A DNA stretch of 64,000 nt from Halofilum ochraceum. Its GTDB lineage: Bacteria; Pseudomonadota; Gammaproteobacteria; XJ16; Halofilaceae. Below are positions 1-7,666 of this stretch, in pieces (position 1 is the stretch's first letter; every line of letters starts with the position of its first letter). The position numbers and the translations under genes are program-made. The notes below the pieces were generated by a model. The model made no database searches. It worked only from the letters and a program-made list of their open reading frames with translations, and had not been told where the DNA came from. The stretch covers positions 186,001 to 250,000 of the forward strand of contig NZ_LVEG02000001.1 of assembly GCF_001614315.2 (NCBI RefSeq). Reading direction: 5' to 3'.

Positions 1-1377
1 GGTGCCGGCGTTGCGGCGGAATTTGGCGAGCAGGGCGGGGATGCCCTCGTCGCGGCGGCGCGGGTGGCCGATGGGGTATTCCACCTCGATGCGGTCGGTG
101 GACGAGCCGTCTTTGAAGAACAGCTGCACCGCGTTGGCGATGGAGCGCTTGTCCGGATCCAGGTAGTCGCGCGTGTAGCGCTCGTCCTCGCTGATCTCCA
201 TGCGCTCACGCAGGCGATCGATCTCCGGATGGTCGGCGTGGAAGTCGTCCGCGTAGTGCTCGGCGCGCAGGTCGCCCAGCAGCAGGGCGACGGCGGTCAT
301 GTACTGCAGGCAGTGGTCGCGGTCGGCCGGGTTCGCGAGGTTGCCGGTCTTGGAGATGATGCGGATCGCCGATTCGTGCGTGGTGATGGCGATGCGATCG
401 ATGTCGTCGATGCGGTCGCGGATCTGCGGATGCAGCGTGACCGCCGCCTCACACGCGGTCTGGGCGTGGAACTCGGCCGGGAACGACAGCTTGAACAGGA
501 TGTTCTCCATGACGTAGCTGCCGTATTCGCGCGGCCGGCGGAAGCGGCGCTCGCCTTCCGGTTTGATCGCCTGATCGCGGTTGGTCTTGCTGAACAGGAC
601 ATCATAGAAACCCCACTGCGGCGCCGACAGCGCCCCGGGGATGCCGGGCTCGCCTCTGAGGGCGATATCGGCCAGGCGCACGCCGCGCGCGGTGGCGTCG
701 CCCGCCGCCCAGGACTTGCGCGGGCCGGCGTTGGGCGCGTGGCGGTAGGTGCGCAGGGCCTGGCCGTCCACCCAGGCGTGCGAGATCGCGGACAGCAGCT
801 GCTCCCGCGTCGCACCCTGCATGTGCGCGACGACGGCCGTGGTCGCGACCTTCACCAGCACGACGTGATCCAGACCCACGCGGTTGAAGCTGTTCTCCAG
901 CGCCAGCACGCCCTGGATCTCGTGCGCCTTGATCATGGCCTCGAGCACCGTGCGCATGGTCGGCGGCGCGACGCCTTTGGCGACACTGCGGCGGGAGAGG
1001 AAGTCCGCCACCGCGAGGATGCCGCCGAGGTTGTCCGAGGGGTGCCCCCACTCCGCGGCCAGCCAGGTGTCGTTGTAATCCAGCCAGCGGATGATGCAGC
1101 CGATGTCCCAGGCCGCTTTCTCCGGATCCAGCTCGAACTCGGTGCCAGGCACGCGCGCGCCGTGCTTGATCTCCATCCCCGAAAACCGCGGCCCCAGATG
1201 CCGCGTGCACTCCGGATACCCCAGCGCGAGCAGGCCGCAGCCGAGGGTGTCGAGCAGGCAGTGCCGGGCCGTGTCGAAGGCGAGGTCCGAGTCGATGCGG
1301 GTATTGCGGACATAATCCGCGATCGCCTGGATCTCGTCGTCGTAATCGGGGCGGATATTCGTTTCGGTTGTGCTCAT
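1..1377 (-). CDS. prpD: 2-methylcitrate dehydratase PrpD (3' end outside window)
   Basis: MmgE/PrpD-family dehydratase that converts 2-methylcitrate to 2-methyl-cis-aconitate in the methylcitrate cycle of propionyl-CoA oxidation. It starts [20 protein letters not shown] and stays open for 459 codons to the window edge. PrpD proteins are about 480 residues, so roughly 25 C-terminal residues are missing. Family landmarks are [16 protein letters not shown] near residue 40, the stretch [20 protein letters not shown] near residue 95 and [12 protein letters not shown] near residue 160. It is the last visible gene of gntR-prpB-prpC-prpD, separated from prpC by a 375-bp repeat element. Its Shine-Dalgarno is weak (GGAAA), which fits translation from a long upstream message. 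The function call is firm. Antisense frames here are also long and open, but they are GC-driven shadows. Confidence 0.95.
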   Translation of the reverse strand, partial: MSTTETNIRPDYDDEIQAIADYVRNTRIDSDLAFDTARHCLLDTLGCGLLALGYPECTRHLGPRFSGMEIKHGARVPGTEFELDPEKAAWDIGCIIRWLDYNDTWLAAEWGHPSDNLGGILAVADFLSRRSVAKGVAPPTMRTVLEAMIKAHEIQGVLALENSFNRVGLDHVVLVKVATTAVVAHMQGATREQLLSAISHAWVDGQALRTYRHAPNAGPRKSWAAGDATARGVRLADIALRGEPGIPGALSAPQWGFYDVLFSKTNRDQAIKPEGERRFRRPREYGSYVMENILFKLSFPAEFHAQTACEAAVTLHPQIRDRIDDIDRIAITTHESAIRIISKTGNLANPADRDHCLQYMTAVALLLGDLRAEHYADDFHADHPEIDRLRERMEISEDERYTRDYLDPDKRSIANAVQLFFKDGSSTDRIEVEYPIGHPRRRDEGIPALLAKFRRNAGT

Positions 1378-1417
1378 TGGGATTTTCCGGGGTCAGGGGG
1401 TGGAAGCAAAAATCGGG

Positions 1418-1742
1418 AACCACGAATGAACACGAATGGACACGAATGCTGCCGCAGGGCTTATATGGATTCGGGGAGCTTCGCTGTTACGCCGTCGTGT
1501 GTGATACGGAAACTGCATAACCAAAAGATGAACTAAAAATGGACAAAAAATAGTTGATGACTGGATCCGGTCACCGTGTTGAATTCATCGCATTGCTATT
1601 TTTTGTTTATCTTTTGTCCATTTTTCGGTTATGCCGTTTTCGGGTGATCACGCAAGAGCCCTCAGAAGCGTTACAGCAAAGCTCCCGAACGATCGACAAG
1701 CCAAGCGGCAGCATTCGTGTCCATTCGTGTTCATTCGTGGTT
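1418..1742. repeat. Nested inverted-repeat element between prpC and prpD
   Basis: This fills the 375-bp gap 1378-1752, which holds no gene. The outer arms are 1418-1448 and 1712-1742. Each is three tandem near-10-mers of the type ACACGAATGR, facing each other. Inside lie a second, AT-rich pair of arms, 1519-1553 and 1596-1630, built on the same plan (AACCAAAAGATGAACTAAAA and its inverse). A related element with CACGAATG outer arms is at 58847-59132. The interior has no convincing ORF. The base composition, with runs of A and T, is unlike the flanking genes. Confidence 0.85.
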
Positions 1743-1752
1743 CTAAAAAAGA

Positions 1753-2877
1753 TTAACGCTCATCGATCGCCGGCACAGGGCGCAGTTCCTCGCCGGTGTA
1801 TTCGGCCGAGGGGCGGATGATGCGGTTGTCGGCGCGTTGTTCGAAGACGTGGGCGGCCCAGCCGGTGTGGCGGCTCATGACGAAGATGGGCGTGAACAGC
1901 TTCGTCGGGATGCCCATGAAGCGGTACGCCGAGGCGTGGAAGAAGTCGGCGTTGCAGAAGAGTTTCTTCTCGCGCCACATGACTTCTTCGCAGCGCTCCG
2001 AAACCGGGTATAGCGTTTCGTCGCCGACCGTCTCCGCGAGGCGCTTCGACCAGCCCTTGATAATGGCGTTGCGCGGGTCGGACTCGCGGTAGACCGCGTG
2101 GCCGAAGCCCATGATCTTCTCTTTGCGTTCGAGCTTGCCGAGGATCTCTTTCTCGGCCTCGTCCGGCGACTTCCACTGCTCGATCATCTCCATGGCGTGC
2201 TCGTTGGCGCCGCCGTGCAGCGGGCCGCGCAGGGAGCCGATGGCGCCGGTGATGCAGCTGTGCATGTCCGACAGGGTCGAGGCGCAGACGCGGGCGGTGA
2301 AGGTCGAGGCGTTGAACTCGTGCTCGGCGTAGAGGATCAGCGAGACGTGCATCGCCTGCTCGTGCACCGGGTCCGGCTGCTCGCCATGGAGCATGCGCAG
2401 GAAGTGCCCGCCGATCGAATCGGCATCGACGTCGGTGTCGATGCGCACGCCGTCGTGGCTGTAGCGGTACCAGTAGCAGACGATCGCCGGCAGCAGCGCC
2501 AGGATGCGGTCGGCGACCTCGTCCTGCTCGCTGAAGTCCTGTTCGGTCTCGAGGGTGCCCAGCATCGATACGCCGGTGCGCATCACGTCCATCGGGTGCG
2601 CGCTCACCGGGATGCGTTCGAGCGCCTCGGCCAACGGTGCCGGGAGTTCGCGGCGTGCGCGCAGGCGCTTCTTGTAGCCGTCGAGTTCCTGGCGGTTCGG
2701 CAGATGGCCCTTCAGCAGCAGGTGCGCGACCTCTTCGAAGTGGCAGTGCTCGGCCAGATCCTTGATGTCGTAGCCGCGATAGGTGAGGCCCGAGCCCTCG
2801 ATGCCGACCGTGGACAGCGCGGTCTGTCCTGCGACCTGGCCGCGCAGGCCGGCGCTCGCGTTGGCTTGCTTGCTCAT
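1753..2877 (-). CDS. prpC: 2-methylcitrate synthase PrpC
   Basis: Citrate-synthase-family enzyme (374 aa) condensing propionyl-CoA with oxaloacetate to 2-methylcitrate. Visible landmarks are [20 protein letters not shown] at the N-terminus, the active-site histidine regions GPLHGGANE and GFGHAVYR, and the C-terminal RPSAEYTG block typical of PrpC. The length fits short bacterial methylcitrate synthases (about 370-390 aa) better than the longer TCA-cycle GltA type. The ATG at 2877 overlaps the prpB stop in an ATGA tetranucleotide (2874-2877), so translation is probably coupled. A larger open frame running upstream is a chance extension through prpB and should not be used. Some side activity with acetyl-CoA is usual in the family. 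Confidence 0.95.
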   Translation of the reverse strand: MSKQANASAGLRGQVAGQTALSTVGIEGSGLTYRGYDIKDLAEHCHFEEVAHLLLKGHLPNRQELDGYKKRLRARRELPAPLAEALERIPVSAHPMDVMRTGVSMLGTLETEQDFSEQDEVADRILALLPAIVCYWYRYSHDGVRIDTDVDADSIGGHFLRMLHGEQPDPVHEQAMHVSLILYAEHEFNASTFTARVCASTLSDMHSCITGAIGSLRGPLHGGANEHAMEMIEQWKSPDEAEKEILGKLERKEKIMGFGHAVYRESDPRNAIIKGWSKRLAETVGDETLYPVSERCEEVMWREKKLFCNADFFHASAYRFMGIPTKLFTPIFVMSRHTGWAAHVFEQRADNRIIRPSAEYTGEELRPVPAIDER

Positions 2878-3800
2878 TGGTCCTTGCCTCCTGTAGCGCC
2901 GCCGCCCTTGTTGTCGCGACCCTGGCCGCGGGCGAACAGCTCGTCGAGTTTGTGTTCGTAGGCGTGGTAGTCGAGGTAGTCGTACAGTTCCTCGCGCGTC
3001 TGCATCAGGTCGACGACCTCGTTCTGGCTGTCGTTTTCCAGCAGGCTCCAGTACACCGCTTCGGCGGCGCGGTTCATCGCGCGGAACGCGGACAGCGGGT
3101 AGAGCACCATGTCGACGCCCCAGTCCGCCAGGTCGCTGCGCTCGTGCAGTGGCGTGCGGCCGAACTCGGTCATGTTGGCGAGCAGCGGGACGTCGCCGAG
3201 CGCCTTGCGGAACGCGCGGTAGTCGTCTTCCTCGGCGACCGCCTCGGCGAAGATGCCGTCGGCGCCGGCCTCGGCGTAGGCGCAGGCGCGGTCGATGGCC
3301 GCGTTGCGGCCTTCGCGGGCGAACGCGTCGGTGCGGGCCATGATGAAGAACTCGGGATCGCTGCGGGCATCGACCGCCGCCTTGATGCGGTCGACCATCT
3401 CGCCGGTGTTCACGCAGGCCTTGTTGGGGCGGTGGCCGCAGCGCTTCTGCGCCACCTGGTCCTCGATGTGCACGGCGGCGGCCTCGGCGCGGATCATGCC
3501 GCGGATGGTGCGGGCGATGCCGAGGGCGTCGCCCCAGCCGGTGTCGATGTCGACCAGCAGCGGCAGCGACGAGGCGTCGGTGATGCGGCGGACGTCTTCC
3601 AGCACATCGTTGCGGTCGGTCAGCCCGAGATCCGGCAGGCCAAAGGAGGCGTTGGCGACGCCGCCGCCGGAGAGGTAGATCGCGCGGTGGCCCAGGCGTT
3701 CGGCCATGACGGCGCAATAGGCGTTGATCGTGCCGACGATCGGCAACGGTTCGTGGGCCGCGAGCTCGCTGCGGAAGCGCCCACCCGGTGATGTACTCAT
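2874..3800 (-). CDS. prpB: 2-methylisocitrate lyase PrpB
   Basis: Isocitrate-lyase/PEP-mutase superfamily enzyme (308 aa) that cleaves 2-methylisocitrate to pyruvate and succinate, the last step of the methylcitrate cycle. The catalytic loop KRCGH is at residues 119-123 with Cys121 as the general acid/base. The metal-binding DIDTGWG lies at 84-90 (Asp85, Asp87), and [16 protein letters not shown] at 44-59 is the PrpB signature. The start overlaps the stop of the upstream gntR gene by four bases (3797-3800, ATGA), and its own stop overlaps prpC the same way, so gntR-prpB-prpC form a tightly coupled unit. The C-terminal tail is glycine-rich and unremarkable. Confidence 0.95.
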   Translation of the reverse strand: MSTSPGGRFRSELAAHEPLPIVGTINAYCAVMAERLGHRAIYLSGGGVANASFGLPDLGLTDRNDVLEDVRRITDASSLPLLVDIDTGWGDALGIARTIRGMIRAEAAAVHIEDQVAQKRCGHRPNKACVNTGEMVDRIKAAVDARSDPEFFIMARTDAFAREGRNAAIDRACAYAEAGADGIFAEAVAEEDDYRAFRKALGDVPLLANMTEFGRTPLHERSDLADWGVDMVLYPLSAFRAMNRAAEAVYWSLLENDSQNEVVDLMQTREELYDYLDYHAYEHKLDELFARGQGRDNKGGGATGGKDQ

Positions 3801-4480
3801 GAGGTCTCCTCGGCCAGCGATTCGGTCGCGGCCATGCGTTGCTCGATGTTCTTCAACGATGCACGGATGTGGCGGCGCATCAGCATCTCGGCCATCTCGG
3901 GGTCACGGTCGGCGATGGCCTCGACGATCTGCTGGTGTTCATTCCAGGCCGGACGCGCTCGCGGGCCGACCATGCCGAACTGGCGCCGGTACAGCCGCAG
4001 CTTGTCGTAGAGCTGGCCATCCAGCTGGTGTTCCAGCATGGCGTTGCCGCTGCCGGCGGCCAGGCGCGAGTGGAAATCGAGGTCGTGCTCGCCCTGGATG
4101 TAGGCCGTGCCTTCGCGCAGATCCGCGTTGTTCTCGTGGTCCGACAGCAACGCCCGGATGCCCTCGATGGCCCGATCGCTCATCGTCTGCGCCGCGAGGC
4201 GGCAGACCATGCCCTCGAGGCACTCGCGCAGTTCGTACAGGGCGCGCAGTTCCTCGCGCGACGGGATGCAGACCCGGGCGCCGGCATTGTGCCGCCGCAC
4301 CGCCAGGCCGCGAGTGACCAGCCCGGCGATCGCCTCGCGCACGGTGCTGCGGGCGACGCCGTGGCGGCGGGCGAGTTCGAGCTCGGGCAGATGGGCGCCC
4401 GCTGGCAGCCCGCCGTCGATGATGGATTCGCGCAGGGTGGCGAGAAGGGTGGTCGCGGTCGTGGGGGTGCTCAGATCCAT
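3797..4480 (-). CDS. GntR/FCD-type regulator of the methylcitrate operon
   Basis: A 227-aa regulator with an N-terminal winged helix (residues about 10-75; [20 protein letters not shown] is the recognition region) and a C-terminal FCD ligand domain ([38 protein letters not shown]). FCD domains usually bind small organic acids through a metal held by conserved Asp/His residues; methylcitrate is the plausible effector here. It is the first gene of the prp operon, so the operon is probably autoregulated. A TTGACA-like -35 (complement of 4534-4539) precedes it. The operator-like ATTGTCGGACAGT at 4489-4501 lies just upstream of its start codon. GntR/FCD regulators next to prpBCD are common, in contrast to the sigma-54 PrpR of enteric bacteria. 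Confidence 0.9.
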   Translation of the reverse strand: MDLSTPTTATTLLATLRESIIDGGLPAGAHLPELELARRHGVARSTVREAIAGLVTRGLAVRRHNAGARVCIPSREELRALYELRECLEGMVCRLAAQTMSDRAIEGIRALLSDHENNADLREGTAYIQGEHDLDFHSRLAAGSGNAMLEHQLDGQLYDKLRLYRRQFGMVGPRARPAWNEHQQIVEAIADRDPEMAEMLMRRHIRASLKNIEQRMAATESLAEETS

Positions 4481-4488
4481 GGGGCTCG

Positions 4489-4501
4489 ATTGTCGGACAG
4501 T
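4489..4501. promoter_or_regulatory. Operator candidate, prp site 1
   Basis: ATTGTCGGACAGT, an imperfect palindrome 9 bp upstream of the gntR start. It matches three other ATTGTCCGnCAAT-like sites at 4552, 12224 and 12287. Its distance to 4552 is exactly 63 bp, the same as between the two sites before prpE. I infer that it binds the FCD regulator encoded next to it. Confidence 0.6.
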
Positions 4502-4551
4502 AGATCGCGGAAGCTCTTACAAATGGGTCCATGTGTCAAGCGGAAGGCCGG

Positions 4552-4564
4552 ATTGTCCGGCAAT
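4552..4564. promoter_or_regulatory. Operator candidate, prp site 2
   Basis: ATTGTCCGGCAAT, the best palindrome of the four copies. It ends one base before the -35 element of the rightward hydrolase promoter. The site and the promoter behind it closely match those at 12287-12329 upstream of prpE. Confidence 0.65.
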
Positions 4565-4565
4565 C

Positions 4566-4593
4566 TTGCGCCGAGCGCCCTGGGCGGTTATCA
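4566..4593 (+). promoter_or_regulatory. Promoter of the MBL-fold hydrolase gene
   Basis: TTGCGC at 4566-4571, a 16-bp spacer and TTATCA at 4588-4593. The same -35, spacer length and a closely matching -10 (TTATAT) occur before prpE. The match between two otherwise unrelated intergenic regions is the main support. Confidence 0.5.
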
Positions 4594-4623
4594 ATGGTGG
4601 CTTGGTCGCCACCGGAGCCGGGA

Positions 4624-5595
4624 ATGACGCCGCCCAACGCAGATGAACGCCTCGATACGATCGCCGAGGGGATCTATCGGTTCGACACCCACTATGTCCG
4701 GCCGCGGCATACCAGCTGCACGATCGTCGTCGATTCCGGCCGCGCGGCGATTTTCGATACCGGCGTCCCCGGTAACGTCGACGCGCTCGTGGCGGCGGTC
4801 GAATCCCTCGGCATCGCGGCCGATGCGGTCGACTGGGTGGTGGTCAGTCACGCCCACCTCGATCACATGGCCGGCGTGGGCCCACTGATGCAGCGCCTGC
4901 CGAGTGCGCGCGTGGCGGCGCACCCGTCCGCGGCGCCCCATGTAATCGACCCCGCGAAGCTGGAGAAGGGCTCGCGCTCCGTTTTCGGCGACGAGTTCGT
5001 CGACCGGTACTACGCCGGCGTCGAACCCGTGGCGGCCGAGCGCGTGGTCGAGACCGGCGATGGCGACACGCTGACGCTCGGCACCCGCGAGCTTGAGCTG
5101 ATCTACGCGCCCGGCCACGCCTGGCACCAGCAGGCGCTGTGGGACGCGCGCACGGCGACCGTGCTCGCGGGCGATGCGTTCGGCGTCTCCTATCCGGAAC
5201 TGGTCGGGCCGGACGGGCCGTTCGTGATCCTGCCCACGGCGCCGCCGCAACTGGCGCCGGATGCGATGCATGAGACCCTGGACCGCATCGTCGGCCTCGA
5301 ACCGGCGCGCGTGCAGCCGGCCCACTTCGCGACGATCGAGAACGCGGCGACGGTGGCCGGCGAACTCCACCGCATCATGGATGAGTGGCTCGATATCGCC
5401 CTGCAGGCGTCCTCGGTCGAAGACCTCCTCGAACGCCTCTACGCCGCCTGCTCGGCGGATCTCGAACGTCGCGGGCGCGGCGACGAGGCCGCGACGATGC
5501 GGGATCGGTATCGCATCGACATCGAAGTGAATGCCCAGGGTCTCTGGCATTGGCGCCGCCGCCGCGAGGAACGCGCCGCCGAAAAGGGAAAGTAG
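4624..5595 (+). CDS. Metallo-beta-lactamase-fold hydrolase of the prp regulon
   Basis: A 323-aa MBL-fold protein. The metal-binding HAHLDH is at residues 76-81, with a second metal region FDTGVPGN at 44-51 and GHAWHQ and GDAFGVSY further on. The long C-terminal helical extension (about residues 230-323) resembles that of MBL-fold hydrolases acting on thioesters or lactones, but the substrate cannot be read from sequence. The start at 4624 has GGAG six bases upstream; an earlier ATG at 4594 would abut the predicted -10 and is rejected. It is divergent from gntR-prpBCD and shares the paired operator with prpE. A role in propionyl- or methylcitryl-CoA housekeeping is an inference only. Confidence 0.85.
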   Translation: MTPPNADERLDTIAEGIYRFDTHYVRPRHTSCTIVVDSGRAAIFDTGVPGNVDALVAAVESLGIAADAVDWVVVSHAHLDHMAGVGPLMQRLPSARVAAHPSAAPHVIDPAKLEKGSRSVFGDEFVDRYYAGVEPVAAERVVETGDGDTLTLGTRELELIYAPGHAWHQQALWDARTATVLAGDAFGVSYPELVGPDGPFVILPTAPPQLAPDAMHETLDRIVGLEPARVQPAHFATIENAATVAGELHRIMDEWLDIALQASSVEDLLERLYAACSADLERRGRGDEAATMRDRYRIDIEVNAQGLWHWRRRREERAAEKGK

Positions 5596-6149
5596 GCCGG
5601 CTTTTGTCGACGGGCGACTGCCGGCTCCCCTCTGTACAGTGCCGCCACCTCGACCGCCGGCTGGCTCCCTCCGGTCGCAAGCCGGCCTACGTACTGCACG
5701 GCGCCGGTGACCTGTCCCCGGCCGTAGGCCGGGTTTTGCCGACAGGCAACAGCCGGCATGCCCCCTGTGCAGTTGCGCCACCTCGGCTGTGCGGTGCAGC
5801 CGATGCGCGCGTTCGCCTTCGGCGAAAACGCGCCTACTCGCTTTCCTCCGTGCCCGATCCCCGTAGGCAGGCCTTGCCGGAGTGAAACGGAGGGGATGCC
5901 GGCATTGCCCGGCACCGGACGCCCCGCTAGCCGAAGCCGTGTCCATCGAGCCGGGCAAGGCCGGCCTACGTGGTGGCATCCCGCAACGGCCGGGGGCGTA
6001 GGCGCGTCTTCGGATGGCGCGGCCGAGCGCCATCCGAATGCGCGCAGCGCGCCCCAGGCACCCGATTCCATCCGCAACCGAAAACGCATGCGCCCGCCCC
6101 CTGGACTTCCCCGGTTTGCATGCACGCCCAGGCTCCGGTAAAAAGGATA
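5596..6149. repeat. Cluster of REP-like palindromes (families A and B)
   Basis: A 615-bp gap (5596-6210) with no credible gene. Family-B units (GTAGGCCGGCTTTTGTCGAC type) occur at 5594-5627, 5674-5691, 5724-5762 and about 5899-5970, in both orientations. A family-A hairpin (GCGCGTTCGCCTTCGGCGAA type) is at 5805-5836, and its partner arm GTAGGCGCGTCTTCGG is at about 5997-6050. These are the same sequences that surround the RAYT transposase at 16.1 kb. Confidence 0.8.
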
Positions 6150-6159
6150 CTGTATACAG
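6150..6159. promoter_or_regulatory. GntR operator candidate before the hcm operon
   Basis: CTGTATACAG, a perfect 10-bp palindrome 51 bp before the gntR start at 6211. TGTATACA cores are typical of FCD-subfamily GntR operators. Its position fits repression of its own operon. Confidence 0.5.
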
Positions 6160-6210
6160 AATGCAGAGCGGGTCCATTACGGATCCGCGGCAGGGAGAGC
6201 GACGGAGACA

Positions 6211-6900
6211 ATGGACGCGATCGGACACCAGAAAGCGCTGCCGGACCTGGTCCATGAACGGATCGTCGAGGGCATCTGCAACGGCTCGCTGGCGCCGGGT
6301 GAACGGCTGACGCAGGACGGGCTGGCTCGGCAGCTCGATGTCTCGCGACTGCCGGTCGGGCAGGCACTCAAGCGGCTGGAGGCGGAAGGCTTCGTGCAGC
6401 CGGCCGGGCGACGCGGAGTCCAGGTGGCGCCGCTGGAAGAGCGCTTCGTGCGCGAGCTCTACGAGTTCCGCGCCGGGATCGATCAGGTCAGCGCCGGGCT
6501 GGCCGCGCGCCGAGCCGGCCCGGATCTGCGCTCGCGCGGCGACGCCATCCTCGAGCGCGGCCGCCGCGCCTCCCGGGATGACGACATTCCGGAGCTCATC
6601 GCCGCCGACATGGCCTTCCATCAGCTCATCTACGAGGCCGCTGGCAACGCCATGATCCTCGAGACGATGGCCTCGCACTGGAATCACACCCGGCGCGTGA
6701 TGCAGACGATCCTCAGCGACGACCGCCATCAGGAGCAGGTGTGGCATGACCACGCCGCGATCCTGGACGCGGTCTGCGCGGGTGACGCCGCTGCGGCCGA
6801 GCGCGCGGCACGGGCGCACGCCGAGCGTGCGTCGGACTGGTTCGAGAACGAGATGGCCCGCGCCGATTCGGAGGCGCGGGTCGGGACTGCACAGGGGTAA
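6211..6900 (+). CDS. GntR/FCD regulator, first gene of the hcm operon
   Basis: A 229-aa GntR regulator: winged helix at about 10-75 (LTQDGLARQLDVSRLPVGQA) and an FCD domain at about 80-215 (DMAFHQLIYEAAGNAMILET, WHDHAAILDAV). It starts at an ATG with GACGGAGACA upstream and ends 6 bp before hcmB, so it is cotranscribed with the mutase genes. The palindrome CTGTATACAG at 6150-6159 is the likely autoregulatory site. It is a distinct paralogue from the prp regulator at 3797. The effector is unknown; a branched hydroxy-acid or its CoA ester would fit the operon. Confidence 0.88.
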   Translation: MDAIGHQKALPDLVHERIVEGICNGSLAPGERLTQDGLARQLDVSRLPVGQALKRLEAEGFVQPAGRRGVQVAPLEERFVRELYEFRAGIDQVSAGLAARRAGPDLRSRGDAILERGRRASRDDDIPELIAADMAFHQLIYEAAGNAMILETMASHWNHTRRVMQTILSDDRHQEQVWHDHAAILDAVCAGDAAAAERAARAHAERASDWFENEMARADSEARVGTAQG

Positions 6901-6906
6901 TCACCG

Positions 6907-7347
6907 ATGGCGGATAACGCAGCGAAATCAGCGCAGGGCGCCGGCGAGAACATCCGGGTCCTGCTGGCGAAGGTGGGGCTGGACGGGCACGACCGTGGCG
7001 TGAAAGTCGTCGCGCGCGCCCTGCGCGACGCCGGCATGGATGTCGTCTATTCGGGCCTGCACCGCACGCCCGAGGAGGTCGTCGCCGCCGCTGTACAGGA
7101 GGACGTCGACGTGCTCGGCGTATCGATTCTGTCGGGCGCGCACATGACGGTGTTCCCGCGCGTAATGAAGGCGCTCAAGGAAAACGAGGCCGAGGACATC
7201 ATCGTCGCCGGCGGCGGCGTGATCCCCGACGAGGATGTCAAGAAGCTCACGGAAATGGGCGTGCAGAAGATCATGCTGCAGGACACGCCGCCCGACGAGA
7301 TCGTCAACGCGTTCCGCCAGCTCGTCGCCGAGCGCGGGCCGCGGTAA
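6907..7347 (+). CDS. hcmB: B12-binding small subunit of 2-hydroxyisobutyryl-CoA mutase
   Basis: A stand-alone cobalamin-binding domain of 146 aa. The DxHxxG motif is DGHDRG at residues 26-31 with His28 as lower axial ligand; SIL is at 73-75 and AGGG at 101-104. Two-subunit acyl-CoA mutases of the isobutyryl-CoA and 2-hydroxyisobutyryl-CoA types keep this domain separate, whereas methylmalonyl-CoA mutases usually carry it fused to the large chain. The large subunit here (hcmA, 10055) lacks its own B12 domain, so the two proteins must work together. The specific assignment to HCM rests on the active-site residues of HcmA. A 319-bp repeat-bearing gap separates it from the next gene. Confidence 0.88.
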   Translation: MADNAAKSAQGAGENIRVLLAKVGLDGHDRGVKVVARALRDAGMDVVYSGLHRTPEEVVAAAVQEDVDVLGVSILSGAHMTVFPRVMKALKENEAEDIIVAGGGVIPDEDVKKLTEMGVQKIMLQDTPPDEIVNAFRQLVAERGPR

Positions 7348-7370
7348 CCCGGTGAGGCCCTGGAATTGTC

Positions 7371-7608
7371 TCTCGCCAAGACGCCAAGCGCGCCAAGGGA
7401 CTGCAGAGAACCTGTAGGAGCGAGCTTGCTCGCGATTGTGCCCGCACGGCGCGTCGTCTTCAGCGAGGTTTGGTCGAAAGCTCAGAGGCTGCCGACCGTC
7501 AACGCCACGCTCGGAACGCTCTACAAGGACTATCGCGAGCAAGCTCGCTCCTACAAGGGCTTTGGTTATTTTTATTCCTTCCTTGGCGCGCTTGGCGCCT
7601 TGGCGAGA
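7371..7608. repeat. Two-layer nested inverted repeat inside the hcm operon
   Basis: Fills most of the 319-bp gap between hcmB and the ligase. The outer arms are 7371-7398 (TCTCGCCAAGACGCCAAGCG start) and 7581-7608. The inner arms are REP family C at 7413-7436 and 7532-7555 (core GTAGGAGCGAGCTTGCTCGC and its inverse). The whole could fold into a long hairpin in mRNA and could uncouple expression of the genes on either side. No gene is seen in it. Confidence 0.85.
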
Positions 7609-7666
7609 AAACGAATTTCGACTGCGTAAAACAACACCCGTGGGCCATGCCCGACGTGGAGTGTGA

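Noticed and set aside
64-1536. Very long open frame on the plus strand opposite prpD, and many like it elsewhere
   Set aside because: High GC leaves antisense frames open; the minus strand encodes a clear PrpD, and the plus frame has no family resemblance.
2874-3717. Upstream extension of the prpC frame through prpB (654 codons)
   Set aside because: The N-terminal half is Arg-rich shadow of prpB; the true prpC start is the ATGA overlap at 2877.
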